This document shows positions 1-5,360 of a stretch of 11,801 nucleotides of DNA, one piece after another (position 1 is the stretch's first letter; every line of letters starts with the position of its first letter). Under the pieces are notes generated by a model that had not been told where the DNA came from, did not search any database, and was given only the letters and a program-made list of their open reading frames with translations. The DNA comes from CAZJZH01 sp964550465 (GTDB taxonomy: Bacteria; Patescibacteriota; Patescibacteriia; JACRDY01): the NCBI GenBank assembly GCA_964550465.1, contig CAZJZH010000038.1:1-11801 (forward strand). Reading direction: 5' to 3'. The translations under genes were made by a program, and so were the position numbers.

Positions 1-487
1 AACTGTTGATGGACGTGCCAATCTGGATATAGCCATAGCCGGTTTCCGGATAGATTGGCGTCACACCCATCAACACCACCTGCTCTGGCTGACTGTTCAA
101 TGTTTTTTCAACCCGTCGTAGCGCTGTGCCATAGGCGGCTGACTTGGTGATGTGATGATCAGAGCTAATGGTGATAAAAGTATCATCATCGTGCTGGGCA
201 AAATGAGCCGCTGCTAAGCCGACTGCCGCAGCCGTATCGCGCTTGGTGGGTTCAACGATCAACTGCTGTTTGGCTCGTTTGGGCAGTTGTGCCGTGACGT
301 CTGCCAACTGGTCAACACCTGTAGCGATGTAAATATCTCCGGCGGCAAAGTACTCCAGCGTCCGCTGGTAGGTTTTTTGTAATAACGTCTGGTCATCCAG
401 AAACGGCTGGACTTGCTTGGGCTTGTGTTGACGTGATAACGGCCACAAGCGTGTGCCGCTACCACCAGCCAAGATCAGGGCCTTCAT
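1..487 (-). CDS. manC: Mannose-1-phosphate guanylyltransferase, N-terminal part (runs off the window)
   Basis: Catalyses GTP + mannose-1-phosphate to GDP-mannose, a cytoplasmic step feeding envelope polysaccharide and glycan synthesis. About 162 residues are visible; the frame is still open at base 1, so the C-terminal half lies outside. The start carries the nucleotidyltransferase signature GGSGTRLWPLSR (about residues 8-19), then a PKQ lysine motif, EPTKRDTAAAVGLAA (about 79-93) and the SSDHHI metal/nucleotide motif (about 108-113), all typical of the GDP-mannose pyrophosphorylase family. The ATG (485-487) overlaps the TGA of uppP (484-486) as ATGA, so translation is probably coupled to uppP; no separate Shine-Dalgarno is seen. 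It cannot be told from this part whether a phosphomannose isomerase domain is fused at the C-terminus. Confidence 0.88.
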   Translation of the reverse strand, partial: MKALILAGGSGTRLWPLSRQHKPKQVQPFLDDQTLLQKTYQRTLEYFAAGDIYIATGVDQLADVTAQLPKRAKQQLIVEPTKRDTAAAVGLAAAHFAQHDDDTFITISSDHHITKSAAYGTALRRVEKTLNSQPEQVVLMGVTPIYPETGYGYIQIGTSINS

Positions 488-1305
488 AGCCACAGCAGGT
501 ATTGAGCGGCAATCAGTACCGCGGCCAGGGCAAAGCGGTAGTAGGCAAAGACGTGCAAAGTATGGCGCTCCAAGAAACGAATCAAAAAGGTAACTGCTAA
601 GTATCCAACCACGGCAGCACTGACAAAACCAACAATATAGACCGGAATCTCACTGGTCACCAGACCAGTAGCCGCTACATCAGCCGTCTTTTTGAGGGTG
701 GCGGCTGCCACGGCCGGCAAGGAAAGCAGGAAGGAAAACCGTGCCGCTTCGTGGCGTTTCAGGCCTTCTCCCAAACCTGCTATAATAGTCACACCGCTGC
801 GGGACACACCCGGTACCAGTGCCAGCACCTGCGCCAAGCCAATTTTGATGGCTGACCAGGTGGACAGCTCCGTCATCTGCTTGTGCTGCTTGGATAGTCG
901 TTCATAGAGGATGAAAAAAATCGCAAAAGCGATTAACATTACACTGACTGATTCGACTGACCGAAACCGCTGAGCAATAGCCTCACTACCAAACGCTCCA
1001 ACAATCACCACCGGTACTGTGGCCAAGATAATCTGCCAACCCAGTCGGGATTGAGGCTGCGTAAAACGCTCCGCGGTAAACAGTCTGCCGACCCAGTGCC
1101 GCAGGATAGCTACGATGTCGTCCCAGAAAGCCGCACACAGCGCCACGAAAGTGCCGAAGTGCAGTGCCACATCAAAAGCTACTTCATCCGTGATAGACAA
1201 ATCAAACAACCGGTGCAAAATAACTAAGTGGCCAGAGCTGGAGATGGGGAAAAATTCGGTAATCCCCTGCACTAGGCCAAAAATGCTACTGATCAGTATT
1301 TCCAT
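484..1305 (-). CDS. uppP: Undecaprenyl-diphosphatase (BacA/UppP family)
   Basis: Integral membrane enzyme that dephosphorylates undecaprenyl diphosphate to recycle the lipid carrier for peptidoglycan and other envelope polymers; family members can confer bacitracin tolerance. The 273-residue length is normal for the family. The first signature QGITEFFPISSSGH lies at about residues 13-26, with the catalytic Glu and the SSSGH His. The second, PGVSRSG with its essential Arg, is at about 165-171, followed by EAARFSFLLSLP. Several hydrophobic helices span the protein. The ATG at 1305 has an AAGGA ribosome binding site 4 bases upstream (1310-1314). The gene overlaps the following manC by 4 bases and is divergent from the DUF212 gene, with only 27 bases between the two start codons. 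Confidence 0.93.
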   Translation of the reverse strand: MEILISSIFGLVQGITEFFPISSSGHLVILHRLFDLSITDEVAFDVALHFGTFVALCAAFWDDIVAILRHWVGRLFTAERFTQPQSRLGWQIILATVPVVIVGAFGSEAIAQRFRSVESVSVMLIAFAIFFILYERLSKQHKQMTELSTWSAIKIGLAQVLALVPGVSRSGVTIIAGLGEGLKRHEAARFSFLLSLPAVAAATLKKTADVAATGLVTSEIPVYIVGFVSAAVVGYLAVTFLIRFLERHTLHVFAYYRFALAAVLIAAQYLLWL

Positions 1306-1332
1306 ATAGTCCTTATTCTACACTAATTCCCT

Positions 1333-1770
1333 ATGTCACACTACCTCTTTCTCGTTCCCCTGCTGGCCGCCGTGGTGGTCCAAGGTATTAAAATGATTAT
1401 TGCTGCCTTTCAGGGCCGCTTTACCTGGCATGTTTTTCGTGAGTATGGCGGCATGCCGTCTTCGCACAGTGCCTTGGTGGTGTCTGTAGCTACACTGGTT
1501 GGCTTGCAGGCTGGTCTGAGTAGTCCAGCTTTTATCGTGGCAGTTGGTATTGCTGTGCTGGTGATTCGTGATGCAACCGGCTACCGTCAAACCATGAACA
1601 CGCACGCCGAGTCTATCAACAAACTGGTGGCCACTCTGCCAGCTAACCAACAAGCGGAATTCAAGCACCTTGATGAAACCATTGGTCATACCGGTCCGGA
1701 AGCGCTGGTGGGTAGTATTATTGGGGCACTGGTAGCGGTGGTGGGATTTATGGTGTTGGGAGGTAATTAA
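1333..1770 (+). CDS. Divergent PAP2 family (YuiD/DUF212) membrane protein
   Basis: A 145-residue membrane protein of the divergent PAP2 (acid phosphatase/vanadium-haloperoxidase related, DUF212) family, whose best known bacterial member is YuiD; the substrate is not established. Visible signatures are GGMPSSHSA at about 39-47 (the PSSH phosphatase-like motif), RDATGYRQ at about 79-86, and a C-terminal IGHTGPEALVGSIIG at about 116-130, with hydrophobic helices at both ends and in the middle. Being next to uppP, another lipid pyrophosphate phosphatase, suggests a lipid-carrier role, but this is inference. The chosen ATG has no clear Shine-Dalgarno in the 27-base gap to uppP. The stop codon lies inside a heptamer repeat. 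Confidence 0.85.
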   Translation: MSHYLFLVPLLAAVVVQGIKMIIAAFQGRFTWHVFREYGGMPSSHSALVVSVATLVGLQAGLSSPAFIVAVGIAVLVIRDATGYRQTMNTHAESINKLVATLPANQQAEFKHLDETIGHTGPEALVGSIIGALVAVVGFMVLGGN

Positions 1771-1799
1771 TAATTACGAATTACTAATTACCAATTACG
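1765..1799. repeat. Five tandem heptamers of form AATTANN
   Basis: Five consecutive 7-base units read AATTAAT, AATTACG, AATTACT, AATTACC, AATTACG, followed by a partial AATT. The tract fills the whole gap between two convergent genes and contains the stop codons of both (TAA at 1768-1770 on plus, TAA at 1797-1795 on minus). No stem-loop terminator is visible here. Confidence 0.85.
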
Positions 1800-2292
1800 A
1801 ATTGTTCTGCGCTGTATACATCCGCCGCATCATGGCGCTATACTCAGCAAACCGTTCCATACCGGCTGCCTGACGTAACTGATCAATAGTTTCTTCATTC
1901 GCGATAGGATGTGGCTCAAAAGTACCACCTGATGTGACATGCCACTGCGTGCCGTAACGCTGTGGTTTTTTTGTATTGACCAAGACACGATCTTCTAAAT
2001 AAGCCACCCACTCCGGGTCAACCTCTGCTGGTTGGTACTGCTGCATCAATGCTAGGCACTGCTGTTGAAAATCCGGCGCGATGTCAGCGTGCTGGGCTAG
2101 TAACCAAGCAGCTCGTGCCGCTTCAGCTCCTACTTGTGAAATCGTTGGCCAGCCGCTACGCTCAACCATCTGCCGCAGCTGACGTAAGTTAGCAGCATCA
2201 ACTACATCCATCTGCTGATCGTCACGAGCCTGACGAGCTTGCTGGTCCTGCTCTGCCATAGCGATGAGTTGTTGTGCTAGTACATTATCCAT
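1795..2292 (-). CDS. DUF6624 family protein
   Basis: A 165-residue soluble protein of unknown function. The pattern matches DUF6624 as I know it: a charged N-terminal helix, GWPTISQVGAEAARAAWLLAQHAD at about 48-70, YLEDRV at about 98-103, then QRYGTQ at about 111-116 and a glycine-rich segment. No catalytic residues can be assigned. An upstream TTG at 2316 is in frame, but the ATG at 2292 is preferred. It follows the fpg stop by 2 bases and has an AGGG element 6 bases before it inside the fpg 3' end, so the two are co-transcribed and probably translationally coupled. The last codons and stop fall in the AATTANN heptamer tract, so the C-terminus may have been set by that repeat. Confidence 0.75.
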   Translation of the reverse strand: MDNVLAQQLIAMAEQDQQARQARDDQQMDVVDAANLRQLRQMVERSGWPTISQVGAEAARAAWLLAQHADIAPDFQQQCLALMQQYQPAEVDPEWVAYLEDRVLVNTKKPQRYGTQWHVTSGGTFEPHPIANEETIDQLRQAAGMERFAEYSAMMRRMYTAQNNS

Positions 2293-2294
2293 AG

Positions 2295-3161
2295 TTACCC
2301 TTGGCACTGTGGGCAAAAGTGTGTCCCCCGTCCCGCTTGCTGGACTTTGCGAATAGGCGCTTTGCAGCGCGGGCAGGGCTGACCGGCCCGGCCATAGACT
2401 TTGAGAAACGGCATGAAGCCACCTTTCTGCCCTGTGGCCTGACGGAACTGGTCAGTAGTGGTGCCACCGTGCTTGATAGATAATTGTAAGATCCTGGGAA
2501 TAGCTCGCCACAGTGCTTTGCGCTGTGGTGTTTTGATATCCCCCGCCGGCCGGCTGGGCAGTACCTTGGCCGCAAAACATGATTCATCAGCGTAAATATT
2601 ACCAATGCCGGCGATCAGCTTCTGATCAAGTAGTAACTGCTTAATCGGCCGCTTGGGGTACCGCTCTAGCAAAGTGTTAAAGTGAGCAAAATCAAACTGC
2701 TTGGTCAGTGGCTCAATACCGTGCTGCTCGTCCAACAGCGCTAGGTCGGACACCGGCACTACCTTCATCCAACCAAACTGCCGCTGGTCATTAAAAAACA
2801 GCGTCGTGCCATCGGTGCAGGTGATGGTGATATGACTGTACTTGTTAGGTAACTGTTCTAGTCCGCCAGGAATGGGATGTCCGCCCACGCTGGCAATAGT
2901 ACCGCCGGGTTTGGTCACAATTAACTGCCCAGTCATCTTCAGATGAGCTAGTACTACGCTGTCGCCCTGCAGACGAATAATAATCACCTTGGCCCGGCGC
3001 TGGACGGCGGTGATTTTCTGCCCTGTCAGCTGACGGACAAAACCGGCCACCGCGCCGGTGACCATATTGGGTTTCTTGACCGTCACCGCAGCAATAGTTT
3101 TACCTGTCAGTAAACGGTGCAGCTGCTGGACGACGGTATGGACTTCTGGTAGTTCGGGCAT
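2295..3161 (-). CDS. mutM: Formamidopyrimidine-DNA glycosylase
   Basis: Bifunctional DNA repair enzyme (Fpg) that excises 8-oxoguanine and ring-opened purines and cleaves the abasic site. The start is fixed at 3161 because the mature enzyme uses the N-terminal proline of MPELPEV as nucleophile; an in-frame TTG at 3170 would bury it. Visible parts of the 288-residue protein are Pro2 and Glu3, the catalytic Lys58 in RRAKVI, the HLKMTGQ loop at about 73-79, the helix-two-turn-helix LLLDQKLIAGIGNIYADE, and a C-terminal zinc finger with Cys263, Cys266, Cys283 and Cys286 and Arg278. It appears complete and functional. No Shine-Dalgarno precedes it. Its first 31 bases are duplicated at 3586-3616. 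It is divergent from the small gene at 3296. Confidence 0.95.
   Translation of the reverse strand: MPELPEVHTVVQQLHRLLTGKTIAAVTVKKPNMVTGAVAGFVRQLTGQKITAVQRRAKVIIIRLQGDSVVLAHLKMTGQLIVTKPGGTIASVGGHPIPGGLEQLPNKYSHITITCTDGTTLFFNDQRQFGWMKVVPVSDLALLDEQHGIEPLTKQFDFAHFNTLLERYPKRPIKQLLLDQKLIAGIGNIYADESCFAAKVLPSRPAGDIKTPQRKALWRAIPRILQLSIKHGGTTTDQFRQATGQKGGFMPFLKVYGRAGQPCPRCKAPIRKVQQAGRGTHFCPQCQG
3131..3161. repeat. 31-bp direct repeat, copy 1 (5' end of the Fpg gene)
   Basis: These 31 bases, ending exactly at the fpg start codon, recur without mismatch at 3586-3616. This copy is part of the working gene, so it is the likely source. Similarity stops on both sides. Confidence 0.95.
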
Positions 3162-3176
3162 ATACAACAACTAATA

Positions 3177-3205
3177 TTGACACATCTTTTATATTATGCT
3201 ATGCT
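3177..3205 (+). promoter_or_regulatory. Sigma-70-type promoter for the small gene at 3296
   Basis: A consensus -35 TTGACA (3177-3182) is followed after 17 bases by TATGCT (3200-3205) as -10, giving an expected start near 3212 and a leader of about 84 bases. The -10 lies in a TATGC TATGC TATAA run. A 7-bp inverted repeat, TTTTATA (3187-3193) with TATAAAA (3205-3211), brackets the spacer and -10 and could be an operator. That last point is inference. Confidence 0.7.
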
Positions 3206-3230
3206 ATAAAATCAGGATTATACATCCTAA

Positions 3231-3247
3231 ATCCCTATATTGTATAG
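3231..3247 (+). other. Perfect stem-loop in the leader of the small gene at 3296
   Basis: CCCTATA (3231-3237) and TATAGGG (3241-3247) form a perfect 7-bp stem with a TTG loop, about 20 bases into the predicted transcript. There is no U-tract, so it is not a terminator. It may stabilise the 5' end or be a protein-binding palindrome. Confidence 0.55.
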
Positions 3248-3295
3248 GGTAAAGCAATTCATCGCACCTTAAACCTTAAACGGAGGAAGAAAGTT

Positions 3296-3529
3296 ATGCC
3301 AGACGTTTATGATTACCCTGTCTGGGCCACTCAGGGCGGCGGCCTGGTCCGCCACGAGTCCGGCAATCGGTACATTTTCGTCAAAAAGCCCGACTGTCAG
3401 GGGCTAAAGGTCGGCGACGAGATGCCCGAGGAATGGGGAGTCATCCCCGCCAATGATCATGCTCGGCAGGATATGGCTGCCCATGATTGGCTGGATCCCA
3501 TGGATTGGGATGACGAAGAGGACTTCTAG
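3296..3529 (+). CDS. Small acidic tryptophan-containing protein, function unknown
   Basis: A 77-residue protein I do not recognise. It has four tryptophans (about residues 10, 47, 65 and 71), a central GNRYIFVKKPDCQGLKVGDE segment with one cysteine, and a strongly acidic tail (DWLDPMDWDDEEDF). No signal peptide or membrane segment is visible. Expression signals are unusually complete: a near-consensus promoter at 3177-3205, a GGAGGA ribosome binding site about 8 bases before the ATG, and a strong terminator 10 bases after the stop. This makes a convincing single-gene transcription unit and supports a real, perhaps abundant, small protein. Codons are GC-rich compared with the accessory genes further right. 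Confidence 0.75.
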   Translation: MPDVYDYPVWATQGGGLVRHESGNRYIFVKKPDCQGLKVGDEMPEEWGVIPANDHARQDMAAHDWLDPMDWDDEEDF

Positions 3530-3539
3530 AACATCACAT

Positions 3540-3579
3540 CCCCCGTTCGGACACTGCGTCCGGCCGGGGGTTATTTTTT
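3540..3579 (+). terminator. Rho-independent terminator, copy 1
   Basis: A 13-position stem (3540-3552 with 3558-3570, one mismatch and one wobble), outer arms CCCCCG and CGGGGG, loop ACTGC, followed by TTATTTTTT. It closes the small gene at 3296. The 31-base stem-loop is repeated exactly at 4046-4076. Confidence 0.92.
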
Positions 3580-3585
3580 ATTGAA

Positions 3586-3616
3586 CGACGGTATGGACTT
3601 CTGGTAGTTCGGGCAT
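3586..3616. repeat. 31-bp direct repeat, copy 2 (displaced Fpg 5' end)
   Basis: Exact copy of 3131-3161, starting 6 bases after the U-tract of terminator copy 1. It has no coding role here. The segment between the copies (3162-3585) contains exactly one promoter-gene-terminator unit, so the repeat marks the edges of an inserted or duplicated unit. Confidence 0.93.
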
Positions 3617-3617
3617 G

Positions 3618-3646
3618 TTGACGATTATGATGCTACATGGTAGGAT
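3618..3646 (+). promoter_or_regulatory. Extended -10 promoter for the small gene at 3687
   Basis: TTGACG (3618-3623), a 17-base spacer ending in TGG, then TAGGAT (3641-3646) as an extended -10. Transcription would start near 3653. A short hairpin, GTCGC (3652-3656) with GCGAC (3663-3667), would sit at the very 5' end, just before the ribosome binding site. Confidence 0.6.
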
Positions 3647-3686
3647 GAAATGTCGCAAATCCGCGACTGGTAAAAGGAGGTATATA

Positions 3687-4025
3687 ATGGCTCTTTGTGT
3701 TAATGTCGACCAACTGGAAGAACTTACGCCGGAAATTGTGAGCGAGTTGGTTGGTGAAGAAAAAATTGAGGGCTGGGTGTTAGCTTACGTGGATCCACGC
3801 GATGTGCAGCCGTCTGACTTTTCCTGTCTAATCATGGATGGACCTGCGGCAAAAAACAGATTTTTCCGTTGCGACGCCCTGCTCAAGCAACTTGGGCGCC
3901 TGGGAACAAATGATGACCTCTACGTCCTTGTGTCTTTCGAGGCGGGAAAGGTGCAACTTGAGTACCGAGCCCCTCATACACAGGACATGATCAACAAGGG
4001 CGTTGTCGCCCACCACACGTTCTAA
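3687..4025 (+). CDS. Small acidic protein of unknown function
   Basis: A 112-residue soluble protein I do not recognise. The ATG at 3687 is preferred over one at 3615 because an AAAGGAGGT ribosome binding site lies 6 bases before it, and the earlier start would fall in the duplicated fpg fragment and upstream of the promoter -10. The N-terminal part is acidic and looks helical (VDQLEELTPEIVSELVGEEK), followed by strand-like segments (EGWVLAYVD, DLYVLVSFEAG, VQLEYRAP). There is no signal peptide or membrane helix. Like the gene at 3296 it is a self-contained unit with its own promoter and a nearly identical terminator, yet the two proteins show no similarity by eye. Confidence 0.72.
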   Translation: MALCVNVDQLEELTPEIVSELVGEEKIEGWVLAYVDPRDVQPSDFSCLIMDGPAAKNRFFRCDALLKQLGRLGTNDDLYVLVSFEAGKVQLEYRAPHTQDMINKGVVAHHTF

Positions 4026-4045
4026 CAGCCCCTCTCTCTCACACT

Positions 4046-4087
4046 CCCCCGTTCGGACACTGCGTCCGGCCGGGGGGTTATTTTTTT
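4046..4087 (+). terminator. Rho-independent terminator, copy 2
   Basis: The same 31-base stem-loop as at 3540-3570 (here 4046-4076), one extra G, then TTATTTTTTT. It lies 21 bases after the stop of the small gene at 3687. On the opposite strand no T-run follows the stem, so it does not terminate the convergent HAD gene. Confidence 0.92.
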
Positions 4088-4099
4088 AGTGCAAACCGC

Positions 4100-4483
4100 T
4101 TACACGTTCTCGTCCAGAAATACCTGCAAAGCTGCGAGGTCTTTAGCGTCTTTATCGTAATGGAAGGCCCGTATGCCAACTGACTGGGCGCTCTTGACCG
4201 CATCAGCATTATGCTCAAAATAAACAACGCCGTCAGCTGCTAACCCAAAATGATTTAGCATCGTGTGAAAATACTGCGGGTCGGTTTTCTCTGGGTCATG
4301 CTTGAGCGTAAAAACCTCGTACGGCATACTGCCTAATCCAAACGCCTCCATCTGTTCATCATCGGCGTTTGTGAGAATAATTTTTCTATTTGGGTACTGC
4401 TCCAGCATGGTGTACATGTCATCAAATACGCCTTCGTCTTTTAAGACAAACGTGTTGACTGCGTCTACTAAGATAGTTTTCAT
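4100..4483 (-). CDS. HAD-like protein with incomplete catalytic motif I
   Basis: A 127-residue, single-domain protein with haloacid dehalogenase-like topology. Motif I region VDAVNTF is at about 5-12 with the nucleophile-position Asp6; motif II KIILTNAD is at about 34-41, a KTD stretch near 66, and motif IV-like VVYFEHNADAVKSAQSVGIRAFHYD at about 86-110. The second motif I aspartate (general acid/base, two residues after Asp6) is valine here, and the usual motif IV aspartate pair is replaced by EHNAD. A classic phosphatase is therefore doubtful; a divergent hydrolase or a binding protein is possible. No cap domain is present. No Shine-Dalgarno precedes the ATG. It is convergent with the small gene at 3687. 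Confidence 0.65.
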   Translation of the reverse strand: MKTILVDAVNTFVLKDEGVFDDMYTMLEQYPNRKIILTNADDEQMEAFGLGSMPYEVFTLKHDPEKTDPQYFHTMLNHFGLAADGVVYFEHNADAVKSAQSVGIRAFHYDKDAKDLAALQVFLDENV

Positions 4484-4545
4484 ACTAGGTGTTAATACTA
4501 ATTAAATTCAAAAGATAATGTGTTGTTATGTAGCGGCTCAAACAG

Positions 4546-4577
4546 GCGTCCGGCCGGGGGGTTATTTTTTTATTGAA
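4546..4577 (+). repeat. Half copy of the terminator (3' arm and U-tract only)
   Basis: The 3' arm and U-tract of the terminator recur here: 4546-4572 matches copy 2 base for base, and ATTGAA (4572-4577) also matches the sequence after copy 1. The 5' arm is absent (the sequence before is GGCTCAAACAG), so no terminator can fold on the plus strand. The U-tract, read on minus, supplies the last codons and stop of the cyclodipeptide synthase-like gene. Confidence 0.88.
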
Positions 4578-5281
4578 AGGTCTACATCAACAATACCAAC
4601 CGACTCAGTGACAGCCAGCGCCTTGGTAATTTCTGGATATTTTTTGCTGCTTAATATAGCTTGCACTAACCTATCAATGCTACCCATCCCAGGATACACA
4701 TTCACGGAGTACTGCGTAGAATCACCGTGAACTTGTATGCCAAAAAATAATGGTAATTCTTGCAACAGATATAAGGCTACCGATTCGGTTCTTTTTTTGT
4801 GCACTTCCCGACCACGAGTAGTTACTATTTCTGCAGTGATAGCAGTAACTTCATTGTAAAAAGCTCCCTGTTCGGAAAATTGCCGATACAACACCTCCCG
4901 ACGTTTGATTGTCTGCGAAGTCAAACAGTCATCATAGCTAGCGACAGTAATTGCTTGCTGCTGGGTAGGCGTTAATCTCGCAATGCGTTGTTGCAACTCG
5001 CGACGCACGATATCTTCTTCGGTAAATGCTTTTTGCAATGCATTAGCCCGGCTCATGTCTTCAAAATAATAATAATTGGTCGCCTGTAATCTCCCGGGCA
5101 CACAGACTAGCACGTGCTCCTTAGTATGTGCTAATGCAAATAACACCAACGCCCACAGAACATCTATGGTAAATGTTTTGTTAGCAAAACTGAGGCCAAT
5201 CCAAATATTATGTGTACGCCTATACAACTCTTCTACCTCGATACCAACGCTCTGAATTGGTGTAACTAGATAGTCCTTCAT
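4562..5281 (-). CDS. Cyclodipeptide synthase-like protein (tRNA-dependent, XYP-type)
   Basis: A 239-residue protein matching cyclodipeptide synthases, which take two aminoacyl-tRNAs and form a cyclic dipeptide (diketopiperazine); the length is typical. IGLSFANKTF (28-37) corresponds to the nucleophile motif of AlbC, with Ser31 as candidate nucleophile. ALYLLQELPLFF (169-180) places Tyr171 and Glu175 four apart, as for AlbC Tyr178/Glu182. VYPG puts Tyr196-Pro197 at the position defining the XYP subfamily. Spacings (31 to 171, 175 to 196) match AlbC (37 to 178, 182 to 202) within one residue. Between them lies an amphipathic, Arg-rich helical region (SRANALQKAF...RRELQQRI) like the tRNA-binding helix of the family. 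Product specificity cannot be read from this. The ATG has no Shine-Dalgarno and overlaps the stop of a leader ORF. The last residues (IKK) come from a terminator remnant. The adjacent methyltransferase is a candidate tailoring enzyme. Confidence 0.8.
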   Translation of the reverse strand: MKDYLVTPIQSVGIEVEELYRRTHNIWIGLSFANKTFTIDVLWALVLFALAHTKEHVLVCVPGRLQATNYYYFEDMSRANALQKAFTEEDIVRRELQQRIARLTPTQQQAITVASYDDCLTSQTIKRREVLYRQFSEQGAFYNEVTAITAEIVTTRGREVHKKRTESVALYLLQELPLFFGIQVHGDSTQYSVNVYPGMGSIDRLVQAILSSKKYPEITKALAVTESVGIVDVDLSIKK

Positions 5282-5304
5282 AGTTCGTAGGTGTTGAGAT
5301 TCAT
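5278..5304 (-). promoter_or_regulatory. Short leader ORF overlapping the cyclodipeptide synthase start
   Basis: ATG at 5304 opens an 8-codon frame (MNLNTYEL) whose TGA (5280-5278) overlaps the synthase ATG as ATGA. An AGGTGG element lies 5 bases before this ATG, whereas the synthase itself has no Shine-Dalgarno, so ribosomes may reach the synthase by termination-reinitiation. ACTATGAA occurs at both start sites. Conservation is unknown. Confidence 0.4.
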
Positions 5305-5360
5305 AGTACCCACCTAGCGTTATCTCCCTTTAATAAATTCACCCCCCTCTATGTCACATA

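Noticed and set aside
259..465. A 68-residue minus-strand ORF near the left edge.
   Set aside because: It is an out-of-frame shadow of the mannose-1-phosphate guanylyltransferase, whose own frame runs open to base 1 with clear family motifs.
2285..2605. A 106-residue minus-strand ORF overlapping the Fpg 3' end.
   Set aside because: Out of frame with Fpg, low-complexity basic composition, and the zinc-finger coding of Fpg in this stretch is intact.
3615..3686. An upstream ATG extending the small protein at 3687 by 24 residues.
   Set aside because: It would begin in the duplicated Fpg fragment, upstream of the predicted -10, and has no ribosome binding site, whereas the ATG at 3687 has an excellent one.
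4518..4730. A plus-strand ORF crossing the half terminator.
   Set aside because: It lies antisense to the cyclodipeptide synthase-like gene, has no ribosome binding site and runs through the terminator U-tract.
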